A stretch of DNA of 64,000 bases from Aquilaria yunnanensis (taxonomy: Eukaryota; Streptophyta; Magnoliopsida; Malvales; Thymelaeaceae), in contig CM077594.1 of the NCBI GenBank assembly GCA_039654915.1, forward strand, positions 91,650,893 through 91,714,892. The letters are read 5' to 3'. Shown here piece after piece: positions 22,510 through 34,387 of the stretch. The notes beneath the pieces are model-generated. The model saw nothing but the letters and a program-made list of their open reading frames with translations, was not told where the DNA came from and did no database searches. The position numbers and the translations under genes were made by a program. Numbering within the stretch: the first letter of the stretch is position 1; every line of letters begins with the position of its first letter.

Positions 22510-23061
22510 GAAATACTTTAGCAAACAGACGATGAGCTTTTTTTTTTTTGTGTTGTTTTGGATCCCAAAAATTCTTATAAGTCCTTTAATATTGAAAACA
22601 TATGTAGATTGACCGACAATTTTTATCCTTCAGATTTCACTGAATAAGAAAAGATTCATTTGAAATATTAGCTGCAGCATTATGAGTTTGATGTGCCTCA
22701 TCATCCATAATTGAAAAAATGTATCTACAATTACTTATTATATAAAGGACTAAATGAAATAAAAAAGTAAGAAATTTATCCTTGGGTGGATAGATTAATT
22801 CGTCTTATATTGACTCTTCCTATTTTGACTACAATAACAAAACAAGCATTTTCAGTAATGAAAATTATGAAAATAAGACTTCATAATAGTATGAGTAATA
22901 TTTTTCTTAAGAATCACTTGATTGTTTATATTGAAAAGAGAGATTGTTGGGATCTTTTTAATAGACAAGAAATAGATGATTTTTATGCATTTAAAGAAAA
23001 ACGTGCCCATTTCAAGATGCACAAAGTATTATGTTTTTATTTGCTATGTGATATTAATTGA
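22510..23061 (+). pseudogene. hAT transposase C-terminal fragment, broken
   Basis: From 22777 the frame reads YPWVDRLIRLILTLPILTTI followed by TKQAFSVMKIMKIRLHNSMS, the hAT C-terminal dimerisation region of the plant TTF-finger/DUF4371-associated type, and then diverges into a short tail. Upstream, about 22557-22650 still reads in translation as DPKNSYKSFNIENICRLTDN followed by a segment interrupted by TAA, and further stops fall before 22777. Only the C-terminal third of a transposase remains, so it cannot act. The call rests on the conserved LTLP…T…AFSxMKxxKxRLxN pattern. Confidence 0.8.
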
Positions 23062-23875
23062 ACATGTGTACATGTATAATAACATAACTAATTTTTCATT
23101 GAGAGGAAAACACGTGATTTGATAAGCTTATAATCACCTATTCATTATATGGATGAAAACTAAGATTTAGTAAATTTTACTTGCTATTTTGAAAGTGTAT
23201 AACCTATAAATATAGCATTTTAATAGATTTTAAGTTATTTTTGTTATTTTCTTTTTACATTGTAGAAATACATCTAATTCTTAATTCTCTAACATTTTCA
23301 AAATAAAATCCGGCCCCCTCCAACTTAAAATCCTGGCTCCGCCCTGGATAAAAGAAAGGAGGTAAAGTATTTGATTAGTGATCTTTCAGAATTTATAAAG
23401 GTATTTTGTGAAATCGCATGTAACTAAATACATTTGTCTTCTTATTGCATTATGTAACAGCATATGAAACTCTTTAAATATTATTAAGAATGTGTGTATT
23501 TAAACATTGAGTTAGTTGTGTATTATGTTAAATATTTCATAAACTAGTTGTGAATGCAATTTGATTGAATTTAAATGTTGTTATAGGTATATGATATAAA
23601 CCGAAAAATCCGTAAACCAGAACAAAAAAACCTAGAACCATGGTTCTGATTCTTTTTAGTTTTCGGTTGTCAGGTTGGTTAAAATTTTTTTAAAACTAAG
23701 CCTATTTTACGTTGATTCGGTTTTACCAGAAAACCAACTCATGCTCACCCTTAGAACTCATGGAGTAATGATGAGTAACGAGCATAGGCAGCTTAAACTC
23801 AAGAAGAAATGACAAGTTAATATTTGGGAGATGTAGAAGCTTAAAAACTAGAAAAAATACACTACTAAAATCACC

Positions 23876-24395
23876 GACTTTACCAACTGCCATTTACCAA
23901 CGTGCAGCAGTTGGTATTCGATACGTTGAAAAATTTTTTACCAACGCGCAACTAATAACACGTTGGTAAATTCCAACGTGTACACGTTGGTAATTACCAA
24001 CGGTCATTGAAAGGACTCGGTTTCCATCGCGTAGTTATAGTTACCAACTGTCAGCCGTTGGTAAGTTACCAACTGCTGCACATTGGTAAGTTACCAACTG
24101 CTGCACGTTGGTAACTTACCAACTGCTGCGCGTTGGTAACTTACCAACTGCTGCGCGTTGGTAACTTACCAACGCGCAACAGTTGGTAAACTACCAACTG
24201 CTGCACGTTGGTAAATGGGTTACCAACTGCTGGCAGTTGGTAACTTACGAACTGTCAGCAGTTGGTAACCCATTTACCAACGTGCAGCAGTTGGTAACTT
24301 GGCAGTTGGTAATTACCAACTGGCGGAAGTTGGTAACGGTGCTGTTATAAAGCCGTTGGTACTGACCCTTCGCGAAAGTTGGTTTCACATTTGCG
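23876..24395. repeat. Subterminal dyad array, gene-3' end of CACTA element 1
   Basis: Units of TTACCAAC-N8-GTTGGTAA recur, densest at 24040-24300. The 8-nt spacers vary (TGCTGCAC, TGCTGCGC, GCGCAACA, TGCTGGCA, GTGCAGCA), but their length is almost constant. In En/Spm, short subterminal motifs bind TnpA, so these are the likely binding sites of this family's second protein. That function is inference. Confidence 0.88.
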
Positions 24396-24730
24396 CGTTC
24401 GTTATGTATATTAAACGTTCCAAGTTTCGGTTCTTTCGTATTTTTCCCCATTTCAATCCACATTCAAAAGTAAATTACCAATTCAAAAGTACGCCCGGCT
24501 TTACTCAGCAATAAACATTACACAACTATGCCAACGTAATTGAAATAAAATATTGTCAATTACAGCATAATTAAAGCAATAACAGATATGTCTGAAAGAA
24601 AGCATTCAACATTCAACGGCTTATACATTTCATAAATATCAAGTCAGTCTGATTTAGGTCTAAAAATAATTATGTTGCCATGCTCTAATACAAGAACTAC
24701 AGAAATGCGCTAACCTGTTGATGACGCCCA

Positions 24731-26490
24731 TCACGGAGTCCTGACTATCTCATCATCCTCTGACTCCGAGTCATCAGGATAATGTGGAACTGGTTGTGCC
24801 GGCGGCCATGGAAGGTTTAGCAAACGACAAATAATCTCCAACTGAGCCCGGTTTGCCTCCAATGCAGCTCTTTGAGCCTCCATCTCTGCTCTCTGTCTCC
24901 TCTGAATCCTCTCGAGCTTCCTCTCGTACTCCGCATCCCTTCGCGCATTCTCCTCCGCCATCATCTTCTGTATTTGCTCGTTGAATTGCGGTGTCTGTGT
25001 GATGTCGATAGGCGGGATGGGACCATGCTGTCGGCGTCCCGGTATAGCACACTGCTCAGATCCTAATCCAAATACCCGACCTCTCCTTCTACCGCCAGAT
25101 GCGGTACTAATAATTGCTAGTTCATCAATGACCTCTATTCCATCCTCTTGCTGTGTTTGCTCCTCAATCTCTGCACTGATACGAGTCTACAGCAACGTCA
25201 TAAAATACATTTAGTCATGTCATAATTTGTTAAACATAGTCATTAAGTTAAGAATATTCTGCAACCAAACGACTTTTACTACTTACAGCAACTTCTTCAT
25301 AGTGCTTACTAACATATCTCCCATCCTTCTTTTTATGTGTCGCTTGAAGGACTTTAAACAAGCCAGGGTCCTTCTTCTCAGGATCTCTCTCTCTCTATTT
25401 GAATGAAAACCAACATTAATATGTTAGAATATTTCATTAGTATCTCAACTGTTATTTGAAAGAACATTAAAGCATACATACCATTTGCTCTCGATGTGCA
25501 GACATCGAGATAGATCCCCCAGCATATGTCGCGCTGCAAGAGCCAGACTGTGAATCATCGTCAGTCATTGTTCCTCGCATTGCCTTGAACTTCGCGGACT
25601 TTTGAATGAACTCAGGAGTCGCCCAATATGCCTCCATCTCCGCATATGCAGCATCTGACATAAAGTTCGCCTTCGCTCGACGTTTAACCGGATCTTTCAC
25701 ACGCCGAATTTCTGACATCATGCTTCTGTAATGTTGTGCTCCCAATATATTCCAAACCCGATACACCTCATTATGGTGTATGGGATCCCACTCACAGCTC
25801 CTCTGTACAGGTTAATATGTTTAAACTATTAGAATGGGAAAATATCATTCTATCTCTTATAACATTATTACATCATTATCATAGTAATATTATTGTCATA
25901 CCTCAAAAACACGCCACCATTGCTGCAGGTCTGATGGAGAGACGGATGACCATTCAGCATATGGCTTGAAATGTGTGGTGAAACATGGTGTCACTAACCG
26001 TGTCGCCGCAGCTGGAATGAATCTGTGACATTTAAATTATCGGACTTAAGTTTCAAAGAATGATTCCATGTAAAGTATTATTTCACTAATATTAATACTT
26101 CTGTATGGTATTTATCACTTACGTGTTACCATGTGGGGTTATCCTCATCCGCGGTCGACCTGCTGTCTGTGACATCGATAATGGGATGTCATCAATATGT
26201 ATATCATCATCTGAGGGATGGGTCGGCACTATGGGGTGCCTCAGGTGCCGCACACCAGATCCATGTCCAGATGGCGTGCCTCCACCGCCGTCTTCTCGGT
26301 GCTCATGTGAGGGGACCTGCATGGGTGGCACTATTGTCCCCTGCGTATCCACACCGATATCCTGCTGTGCCCGGGATGAAGAACCCATCCTATGTCGTTC
26401 ATTAAGTATTGGTTCCATTACCTCCTTAAACTGCGCAAATGGTCATTTCCCAGGTCGGCGTTTATACGTGTTATCCCCTTTACGAGGCAT
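24731..26490 (-). pseudogene. TnpA-like (Transposase_24-type) gene of element 1, one early nonsense codon
   Basis: Five exons on the minus strand: 26490-26123, 26022-25902, 25802-25482, 25394-25287 and 25186-24731, all GT-AG. From ATG 26490 (MPRKGDNTYKRRPGK) codon 16 is TGA (26445-26443), where element 2 has GGA. An in-frame ATG nine codons later (26418, MEPILNERHRMG) opens 1,302 nt with no further stop, giving 433 residues. The conserved core (WWRVFE, then MMSEIRRVKDPVKRRAKANF, later GLFKVLQATHKKKDGRYVSK) fits the plant En/Spm Transposase_24 family, ending in a Glu/Arg coiled-coil-like region (EYERKLERIQRRQRAEMEAQ) and an acidic tail. It could still make a DNA-binding protein by reinitiation. 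Confidence 0.85.
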
Positions 26491-26649
26491 CTGCATTTAT
26501 TTAGTTTTTAAGTTGGTGAATTAAACATAACATATATCTACTGACATATATTGTGCAGTATTAGGGGTACATAAACGTACTCAAATATTTCCATCACATA
26601 CATAAAAATTACAGGTTACCATTATTCCTAATAGATGTTATCTAATCAT

Positions 26650-29600
26650 TCATTCATTCCCACTGCTTTCATTCGACTCAAACTCCTCGGACTCTTCAGA
26701 GTCACTGTCATCGGATATAAACTCCTCCTCATCCTCTGTCTCGCCATTAGATCCCCCCTCCTCAAGTACATCTTCTTCAATATCATCACCGACACCCGGG
26801 TCAGCTAACTCCTCAATTGGGTCATCTTCAATTCTTTGACAATTAACGGATCCACTGTCTTGATACACGTCATCCGTGTCCATAACTGCAGCCTGTATTA
26901 TCCATCGAGGTTTTATCTTCATAACAGCTGACCACCCGTTTCTTTCACGTGATTTACTCGGATATCGTGTGTAGTAAACTTGGTCAGCCTGTGATGCTAG
27001 AATGAAAGGATCAAACTTCTGATATATGCGGCTATTCCGGATCTCAACTAACCCAAACTGTTTATGCATTCGAGTTCCACGTTCAGGTGTTGGGTCAAAC
27101 CAGTTGCACCTAAACAAGACAACATTCTTATGTGGAAAGCCGGGATATTCGAGTTGAATGACTTCTTCTAATATACCATAAAAATCACATTCAACTTCAC
27201 TTGCACCCGTGTTGCGTATGCATACTCCACTATTAAATGTTGATTTGTCCTTCCCCCATTCACTTATGTGAAACTTGTACCCATTTGTGAAATACACCGG
27301 CCATGTCTGAACTCGCCGTGAGGGACCACATGCAACATCCCACAAGATGGTATCGACAATATTGTTACCTGGGTCATCAACCTATGCAAAACATATTTCA
27401 ATTTAGGACAACATATATGGAATGTTGTATAACTTAACATATTGCAATACATTCTGTCCTAAAAGCACACGTACATATCGTCGGAGCCAGGCTGAGAAAT
27501 TGTTTTCAATGTGTACGTCCATCTCGGACATTGTTATCTCGGGTGCAATTTCCCTGACCATGTCCACAAACATACTGTGGCCAATTACAGAAACAATAAA
27601 AATATGTTAGTTTTGTTTGATCAGTAGTACTGAATTTGAACATATTCACAGTTGGAATGCCTTTACATGACAAATGACTTACTTTAGGTATAGCCTGATC
27701 TGAGGACAGTTTAGAAGAACGTATGTGGTTGCAAGTCTGAGTTCATCGTCCGTGAGGAATCTATAGCGGCATGCACCATATGGTCATCCCGGAAAAGTGA
27801 ATATCGTCCACAAGTCACCATTACATTGGACAGGACCACCATCGTCATTTCTCGGTACGCGGTTCATCATTGTGGGAACATGGGACTCAAAGTAATGAGA
27901 GCAAAAGATGGAAGTTTCCTCTATAAGGTATGCTTCACATATCGATCCCTCAACATGAGCAGTATTAGAAACCTTCATTTTTAGGTCATGCATGCACCGC
28001 TCAAATTTATACATCCATCGGTACTGAACAGGTCCTCCAACCCTTGCTTCATAGGGCAAGTGAACTAGGAGATGATCCATCACATCAAAAAACCCTGGAG
28101 GGAAAATTCTCTCAAGCTTACAAATTATAATTGGAATATTTTCCTCCAATGCAAACAACTGATTTTCATGCAATTCTGGAGAGCACAAGTTTCTAAAGAA
28201 TAGGCTTAACTCCGTTAATGGCTTCCAAATATTGTCGGGTAGCGCTTCGAGGGCAATGGGGAGAAGCCTTTGCATCATAACGTGGCAATCATGACTCTTC
28301 ATACCATACATATTGCAACCAGCTGTATCAACACATCTCCCAAGATTCGAGGCATATCCATCAGGGAGTCGTAATGATTTTATCCAGGCGATCACATCTT
28401 GCCTTTGGTTAACATCCAATGTGAACCTCGCCTTTGGTTTGAACGAACGACCATCATCAAGTGGAACCATGTTTAACTCCTGCCGATTACAATAAATTTC
28501 CAGGTCCTTCCGTGCTTTCACATTATCTTTGGTTTTGTTCTTAACATCCATCACAGTATTCCATATATTCTCAAACACGTTCTTCTCAATATGCATAACA
28601 TCAAGATTATGTCGTATTAAGTTCGTGGCCCAATATGGTAACTCCCAGAAAATGCTTCGCTTCGTCCAATTATGTGATTTCCCATAATCACACGGTCGAT
28701 TTTGTGGACCATCGTTACCAACTGATGGTATCCATGAGATTCTTTCAAATATATCTTCACCTGATAAGCGCGGAGGAGGCAATGACTTTTTTGATTTCCC
28801 TTTCTTAAAGCAAGTACAATTCCTTCTATATGGGTGGTTCCGGGGGAGGAATTGCCGATGACAGTCGAAAAAAGAAATTTTCCCGCCATACTTAAGTTAG
28901 AATGCCTTACTTTCACCCATACAAATAGGGCAAGACAATCGCCCATGTGTCATCCACCCTGATAGCATGCCATAAGCCGGGAAGTCATTTATGGTCCACA
29001 TTAATGCTGCTCGCAGAATAAAATTCTGTTTCAATGACACATCCCATGTTTCGACGCCATCAAACCACAGATGCCGTAGCTCGTCAATGAGAGGTTGTAG
29101 ATAAACATCAATCTTATGATTTGGGCTACGTGGACCTGGAATCAACAACGAAAGGAACATGTAGGGTTTTTTCATGCACATCCAAGGGAGCAAATTATAC
29201 GGAGTAACGATCACAGGCCAACAAGAGTATTGTTTCCCAGATGGTCCAAAAGGTGTAAATCCATCGGCACACAAACCCAATCTGACATTTCGTGGTTCCG
29301 AAGCAAACCATGGGTCGGTCTGATCAAAATGTTTCCAAGCTTTACCATCTGATGGATGTTTTAACACACCCGGGACCTGTGTTTGCTCCTTATGCCACCT
29401 CATCTGCTCAGCTGTTGCCAATGACGCAAATAAGCATTGCAGACGAGGGCTTAGTGGTAAATAATGCATGGTTTTCCTCGGTCGATCTTTACCACGACCT
29501 CCTTTTTTTGGCTTATATCTCTCAGACCCACAGTACTTACAAATACGATTGGTACTATCATCTTTCCAGAACAACATACAGTCATTCACACAGACGTCAA

Positions 29601-30267
29601 TCTTCTCGTGAGACAGACCCAACTGGGAAACTAATTTCTTAGTTTCATACCAATTTGATGGCATCTTACTATCTGTTGGTTGGGTCTCCTTCATTAGTTG
29701 GGCAATGCCATTAAAGCATCCTCGTGACATGTGATACTCAGACTTAAGGTTGAGAAGGCGGACAGCAGTAGATAACTCAGAATGACTTTCGCACCCATCC
29801 CATAAAGGAGTTGACGCTGAATTCAACAGATTAAAAAAATTTTGAGCACTTTCATTCGGCTCCACAACATTGTCTTCCGGAAATTGATTGTAACTAGGGC
29901 CAACGGCATCTAATACCATCCTTTCATATGGATTCGTCGACGACCACCCCTGGTCAAACTTTGTAAACCCACCCACACCTGGAGCCGTATCTGATGATTC
30001 ATTAAATGGCTCACCATGTGCGGTCCAATTCCAGTAAAAAGGCGTAAACCCCCATTTGTACAGATGAACTCTGACCTCATCAGCCTGATTAAACCGCAAA
30101 TTCTTACACTTCCGACAAGGACAGTGAATGCAGAACCCGCTCATATTTTCAGGGTGGGATACAGCAAATGATATAAATTCTTCCACCCCGGACTCCCATT
30201 GTTGTGTGTAACCAGTTCGGTGAGGCAAGAAACGGTTACTGTACATCCAACTACGGGCGGATTCCAT
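26650..30267 (-). pseudogene. TNP2-type CACTA transposase of element 1, two nonsense codons
   Basis: Exons are 30267-27683, 27574-27475 and 27381-26650; the joined frame has 1,139 codons. Domain order: Transpos_assoc (residues about 1-90, with the CIHCPCRKCKN cysteine motif), Transposase_21 (from about 330, GLCADGFTPFG, through NDFPAYG and MHIEKNVFENIW), DUF4218 (HDCHVMMQRLLPIAL …) and DUF4216 (WFDPTPERGTR). Probable catalytic acids are D335, D428 and E561, by analogy with the CMC group. CAA has become TAA at codon 457 (28899-28897), between the second Asp and the Glu, and a TGA stands at codon 828 (27786-27784). Translation would therefore stop before the catalytic centre is complete. It lies upstream of the TnpA-like gene in the same orientation. 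Confidence 0.92.
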
Positions 30268-30794
30268 TACACACAAAATCTGTTCGTAATCATAAACACC
30301 TCAATCTATTAAATGATATACGTACTCAAGTTTTAGGTTGAGTTACTAAAAATAACAAAAGTATGCTTCAATTTTTACCCTCTCAAGTTTACAGTATTTT
30401 TACATAGACAAAGTTTATTATCAATAAAGTTGTTCTTATGATTAACGTACGGTCATCATTATTGTTCTTATTATTCTTATTACTGTCATTGTTCTTAGTA
30501 CTTATATTCATAATTTTTAAAGAATATTTTATTACAAAGCCAGGATTTACTAAGCTTTTAAGTACCTTGACTAAGCTATTTTATCTTAATAAGTTAAGCC
30601 ATCAAGTTAAGTAAACTCATGTACAATATAATGAAGGGTAAGAACTGATAAGTTCAATTGAAGACAATAATTTAATCTTGTAGTTAGAACATAAAAGTTG
30701 GGGTAGGATTTGCACAATAAAATCCTTTCTAGTAACCATTGGATAAGACCTTAGAATGTTTGAGCTCTCATTAAATCAGTATATATTTTGTTAT

Positions 30795-30895
30795 ATATAC
30801 TGATCCTAAGTATTTAGGGTTTACAAGTTTAGGTATATTGTGTTGGGTTTAAGTGTAGATGTATGGTATAAGGGTAAAGGTTAGGGTTAGGAAGA
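30795..30895 (-). repeat. Short AAACCCT/AACCCTAA seed upstream of TNP2 in element 1
   Basis: On the minus strand this reads CCTAACCCTAACC, TTAAACCCAAC and TAAACCCTAAATAC within 100 bp, at a comparable place to the 1-kb array of element 2 (between leader exon and TNP2 start). Confidence 0.6.
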
Positions 30896-31434
30896 AGTTT
30901 GCGTTAAAGTCATGTTTGGTACAATCAGGATACCTGGATTTCTTCGAATGACAGTGATAACTCCTCTTCAGTGGTCCTAATTAAGTATTTGTTTTAATCT
31001 TTTCTCTATTGGTATCCAAATTCCTTTACGAGGTATTTTTTCTGCATTATTATTGTCAGCTAACTGTCCACATGGTTTTATTATAAGGAATAAAGTTTTG
31101 TTATCAATACTATCTTATGACATAATATAACCATTTCCACTAAAGCACTCCAACTAAACCATAACTACACCTATTACCATGAACTTATTTAAATAATCAT
31201 GCCATAAAATAATATACACAACGCACAAAGAAATTACATATTGACTATAATACAGAAGAAAAAATATGCACAGATAACAAATAATTAACATAAATTTCAT
31301 ATTCCAATCTAAAGCCACAGTGTTCAAACCATAGTGAGAAGTATTTCCGTTTTATTACCAATATTAGTAATTAAAACAATTTTCCTTAAAATCATCCCGT
31401 TCTCAAATATACACGAAAATAATTATAAACTAAC

Positions 31435-31492
31435 CTCGAACGACAGGAGAAACAATGGGTACTTCTTCACGCTAGACAGATGTAGGGAGGAA
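31435..31492 (-). other. Probable spliced 5' leader exon of TNP2, element 1
   Basis: The minus-strand sequence is bounded by TTTTTCAG on its 5' side and GAG/GTTAGT on its 3' side. It contains TTCCTCCCTACATCTGTC and GTACCCATTGTTT, nearly identical to 37368-37435 of element 2, while the flanks are far more diverged. It contains no long frame leading into TNP2, so a non-coding leader exon is the likely explanation. Confidence 0.55.
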
Positions 31493-31791
31493 CTGAAAAA
31501 GGGGGGGAAAATAACTTAATATACTGGTAATATAAGAAATTTCTTCAAATGAAACTAAGTATCATTAATGTACACGATCAATTTAAACAAAATACGGTAC
31601 GGAGATTATTATTTGTTTCATTATAGTTATGTATAACCGTCATGTCATTATCTTTTCTCTCTTAACGCATCATTTATTTTAACTTATGTATATCTGTTTT
31701 AAATTGAGACATTTTTTTTTTAAATTTCAGATAAGGCCAACACATATTTTGTACATACCTAGTTTCTATCGTTGAGTATAGAATTTGACAT

Positions 31792-31815
31792 ATATATATA
31801 TATATATATATATAT
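31792..31815. repeat. (AT)n microsatellite in element 1
   Basis: About 12 TA units. It is part of the AT-rich upstream intron or promoter region of element 1 (about 30,300-33,260), in which I see no coding sequence other than the leader exon. Confidence 0.85.
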
Positions 31816-33160
31816 GGGAATGAGTTTGAGTTTATGGAATTGGCTTTTTTTAATCGCTTATTAATATCAACTTTGTTTAACTTGTGAGATCATTCTTTAA
31901 AACTAAAGTTGGTATTCTACCATATAATCTGTTCGATAGTTTTTTATTTCAGAAATGAGTTATTAAAAGTTCTAATGCAATAGTATATGGTTCAAGTGAA
32001 CATTCCATAATTAAAAGTAGTTGAGTATATTCCTTTGGGTATTTTAAAAAGGGATCGAGTTTCATTTTAATTTTTCTTCATTTTTAAGTATTTTAGTTTG
32101 TTAGTTCATTATTTTAAAAATGAATCATAAAGAGTTGCCATAAAAAAGGGAACATAAAGAATAAACATAGTAGCATCCACTAATTGTTGCACTCAGACAC
32201 AGTACCAAAAAAATGCTTATAATATTTACATAAACAAATATTAATAATATGTTAAATACATTAAATGCATTTACTTCTAATAAACTTTATCTATCTAAAT
32301 AATTTATATCTTTCTCAATTTACTAATAATTTCTATATCTATAATGGATTTTAATATTTATAAACCAATACTTAATCCTTGTTGCAATATTAATATTAAC
32401 TTGTTTAACATTTTATTCATTTTTCAATTACTTCAAAAATAGAAGTATCATTTTTTTTATAAAGAAATTAGCAAATCTAATTTTTATTTTAAAAATTATT
32501 TTTCACCATATGAAAAAAAAAATAAATATTCTACAATATTTTGTCATTGGAAAATGTCAATATACTACCTAAACAAATCACTTAAATCTAATTTTTTCAT
32601 AAATTCTAATTAATCCCGAAAATAACAAAAAATTGTAAAAAAATGCACATAAAAAAACAATTGTAATGGGTAACCTAAAAACTAAATCTCCAACCAAATG
32701 CAACACAAAATAACAAATATTGCACATATTTCAAACCAAATTAACACAATATAATCCGAAAATACGTAATTATTAAGGAAAAAAATCAAAAAATCTGAAA
32801 TAAACGCGGTTACCTCAAAAAAAAATATTAACCTCCTTCAAACACCTCCAAATCGCTTCAATCCTGCAATAAAAACCAACATCTTCAACCCATTATCAAC
32901 CAAGAAGCTCAAATAGGGAGAAATACATAAAAAAAAAAATTCAAAATTCGCTGAAAAAAATAATTAACCTTCGGATCTAAAAAAACGACAGCAGATCGAC
33001 GAATCTCCGACCTCAAAGAAAAAGTTTCCGGTCCCAATCGACGCAAACAAGTGAATGTGTGTGATGTGTGAGCTAGTTCGCGGAGGAGAGAGATACAGGA
33101 GAGAGAGAGAGAGAGGCGAACCAGAGGAAGAAGAAAGAAGGTTTAGCGAGTCGCGACGCT

Positions 33161-33188
33161 GGGGCGGGGGGGGGGGGGGGGGGGGGGG
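33161..33188. repeat. G-run (about 27 G with one C) in element 1
   Basis: A homopolymer near the gene-5' end of element 1, just outside the subterminal array and downstream of a GAGAGA tract. The length is likely unstable. Confidence 0.9.
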
Positions 33189-33265
33189 TTTAAAAAAATT
33201 AATCAAAACGCACCGTTTAACTAAAAAAAAATCAAAAAAAAAATTTAAAAAAAAAAAAAAAACCT

Positions 33266-33592
33266 CACCAACTGCTGGAAGTTGGAATTTTACCAACGGT
33301 TTGCACGTTGGAAAAAAAAAATGTAAATTTTTTTTAAGCACTCACCAACGCGTGCACGTTGGAAAATATTGCCGTTGGTAAATCACCCTTTTCAAAAACA
33401 AAAAAAATTTTACCAACTGCTGGGAAGTTGGAATTTTACCAACGGTTTGCACGTTGGAAAAATAAAAAAAACACTGTTAAATTTTTTTGAATCCATCACC
33501 AACGCGTGCACATTGGAAAATAATTACCAACAGTTCTACGCGTTGGTAAATACCAACGCCGTAGCCGTTGGTAAATTAGCAGTTGGAAAAGT
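33266..33592. repeat. Subterminal dyad array, gene-5' end of CACTA element 1
   Basis: Fewer units than at the other end: CACCAACTGCTGGAAGTTGG, CCAACGCGTGCACGTTGG and TACCAACGGTTTGCACGTTGG-like dyads separated by A-rich linkers. Many right arms read GTTGGAA rather than GTTGGTAA, so this side is either more degenerate or a second site class. Confidence 0.8.
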
Positions 33593-33612
33593 AGGTTTTT
33601 TTAGTAGTGATA

Positions 33613-34349
33613 GAAGCTCGAACCAATCCAAGAATAAAAGCATGAGAGCAAAAGAGAAGATATTGCAGTATTTTATTTCTGCCCAATTTTTTGAGAGAAT
33701 GGTAAGAAATTTATAAAATTGGACTTGTGAAAGGCGTTGTAAGATTTGGGGTTTATATGTTGAAAAAGTATATTTATATGTAACATACAACTTTAATATT
33801 TTTTTTAAAAAAAGGAACACAAAACAATTATAAGTTATCAATTAGAAAATCATAAAGAACATATCTAAACAACAGACTCACACAAGATCCAATTTTTGGA
33901 CGCAATAACTAATAATTAATGAATTTTGATATAGAATATGAATAACAGGAGACATAATATACCACTCTAAAAAACTCATTCATCAGAACTCTGTGCCCTT
34001 AAATCTTGTCGCCCTTCTATACATTAGATTTCAACCTCAGATTTCATCTCTTAATTTTGAGGTCTAACGAGTGGCCAAAAGTTATGTTGCAATTAGATAT
34101 TGATAGCTCTGATTGTTCCCTATTTAATTCGTTTGTGATTCCGGCCCGCTTTATATAATAGTGCATGAGATTACATGAAATGGTAGTTATGGAATAGAAA
34201 GATGGTGGGCTTGACGTGAAAGATACGTCTAATGATGAGATCTTATAATTTCAGAACGTGAAAGATGGAATTAGAGACCATCTATTCACATGGATAACTA
34301 GAACAAAGAAGCCGCACACTAATAAAAAAATATGAGAAGAGCTAGCAAA

Positions 34350-34387
<38 letters not shown>

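Larger units (their letters stand above)
21895..23753. mobile_element. hAT-type element (TAAGGGTGAGCA ends) with nested hAT relic
   Basis: The left end TAGTGTTAAGCATGGGTTGG and the inverted right end TAAGGGTGAGCATGAGTTGG match at 15 of 20 positions. They are followed by GGTAAAACCGAA-type sequence on both sides, the well-known AACCGAACC-rich non-autonomous hAT style. GAACTTAT (21887-21894) and GAACTCAT (23754-23761) form an 8-bp target duplication with one mismatch. The interior contains part of a different hAT transposase (22510-23061), followed near 23306-23346 by CCTGGCTCCGCC, the inner end of a CAGTGGCGGAGCCAGG-type element. That implies one hAT inserted into another. Confidence 0.75.
23860..33609 (-). 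mobile_element. CACTA element 1, full length (9,750 bp)
   Basis: The element starts CACTACTAAAATCACCGACT and ends with the inverted form of CACTACTAAAAAAACCTACT, an 11-bp perfect TIR. ATA at 23857-23859 and at 33610-33612 is the 3-bp target duplication expected of CACTA transposons. Genes run on the minus strand: a TNP2-type transposase (30267-26650), then a TnpA-like gene (26490-24731). Subterminal dyad arrays occupy both ends. Termini are intact, but both coding genes carry nonsense codons, so autonomous movement is unlikely. Ends and TSD are read directly; family assignment follows from TIR, TSD and both proteins. Confidence 0.95.

Noticed and set aside
24040..24300. CRISPR-like array of regularly spaced repeats
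   Set aside because: The units are inverted dyads at a CACTA end in a plant genome with variable linkers and no cas genes; they are subterminal transposon repeats.
29116..29642. Plus-strand open frames opposite the TNP2 gene of element 1
   Set aside because: They are antisense shadows of the conserved transposase frame, and the same shadows appear over element 2 at 40207-40616.
33055..33381. 108-codon plus-strand frame in element 1
   Set aside because: It runs through GA repeats, a G homopolymer and A-tracts, and is a composition artefact.
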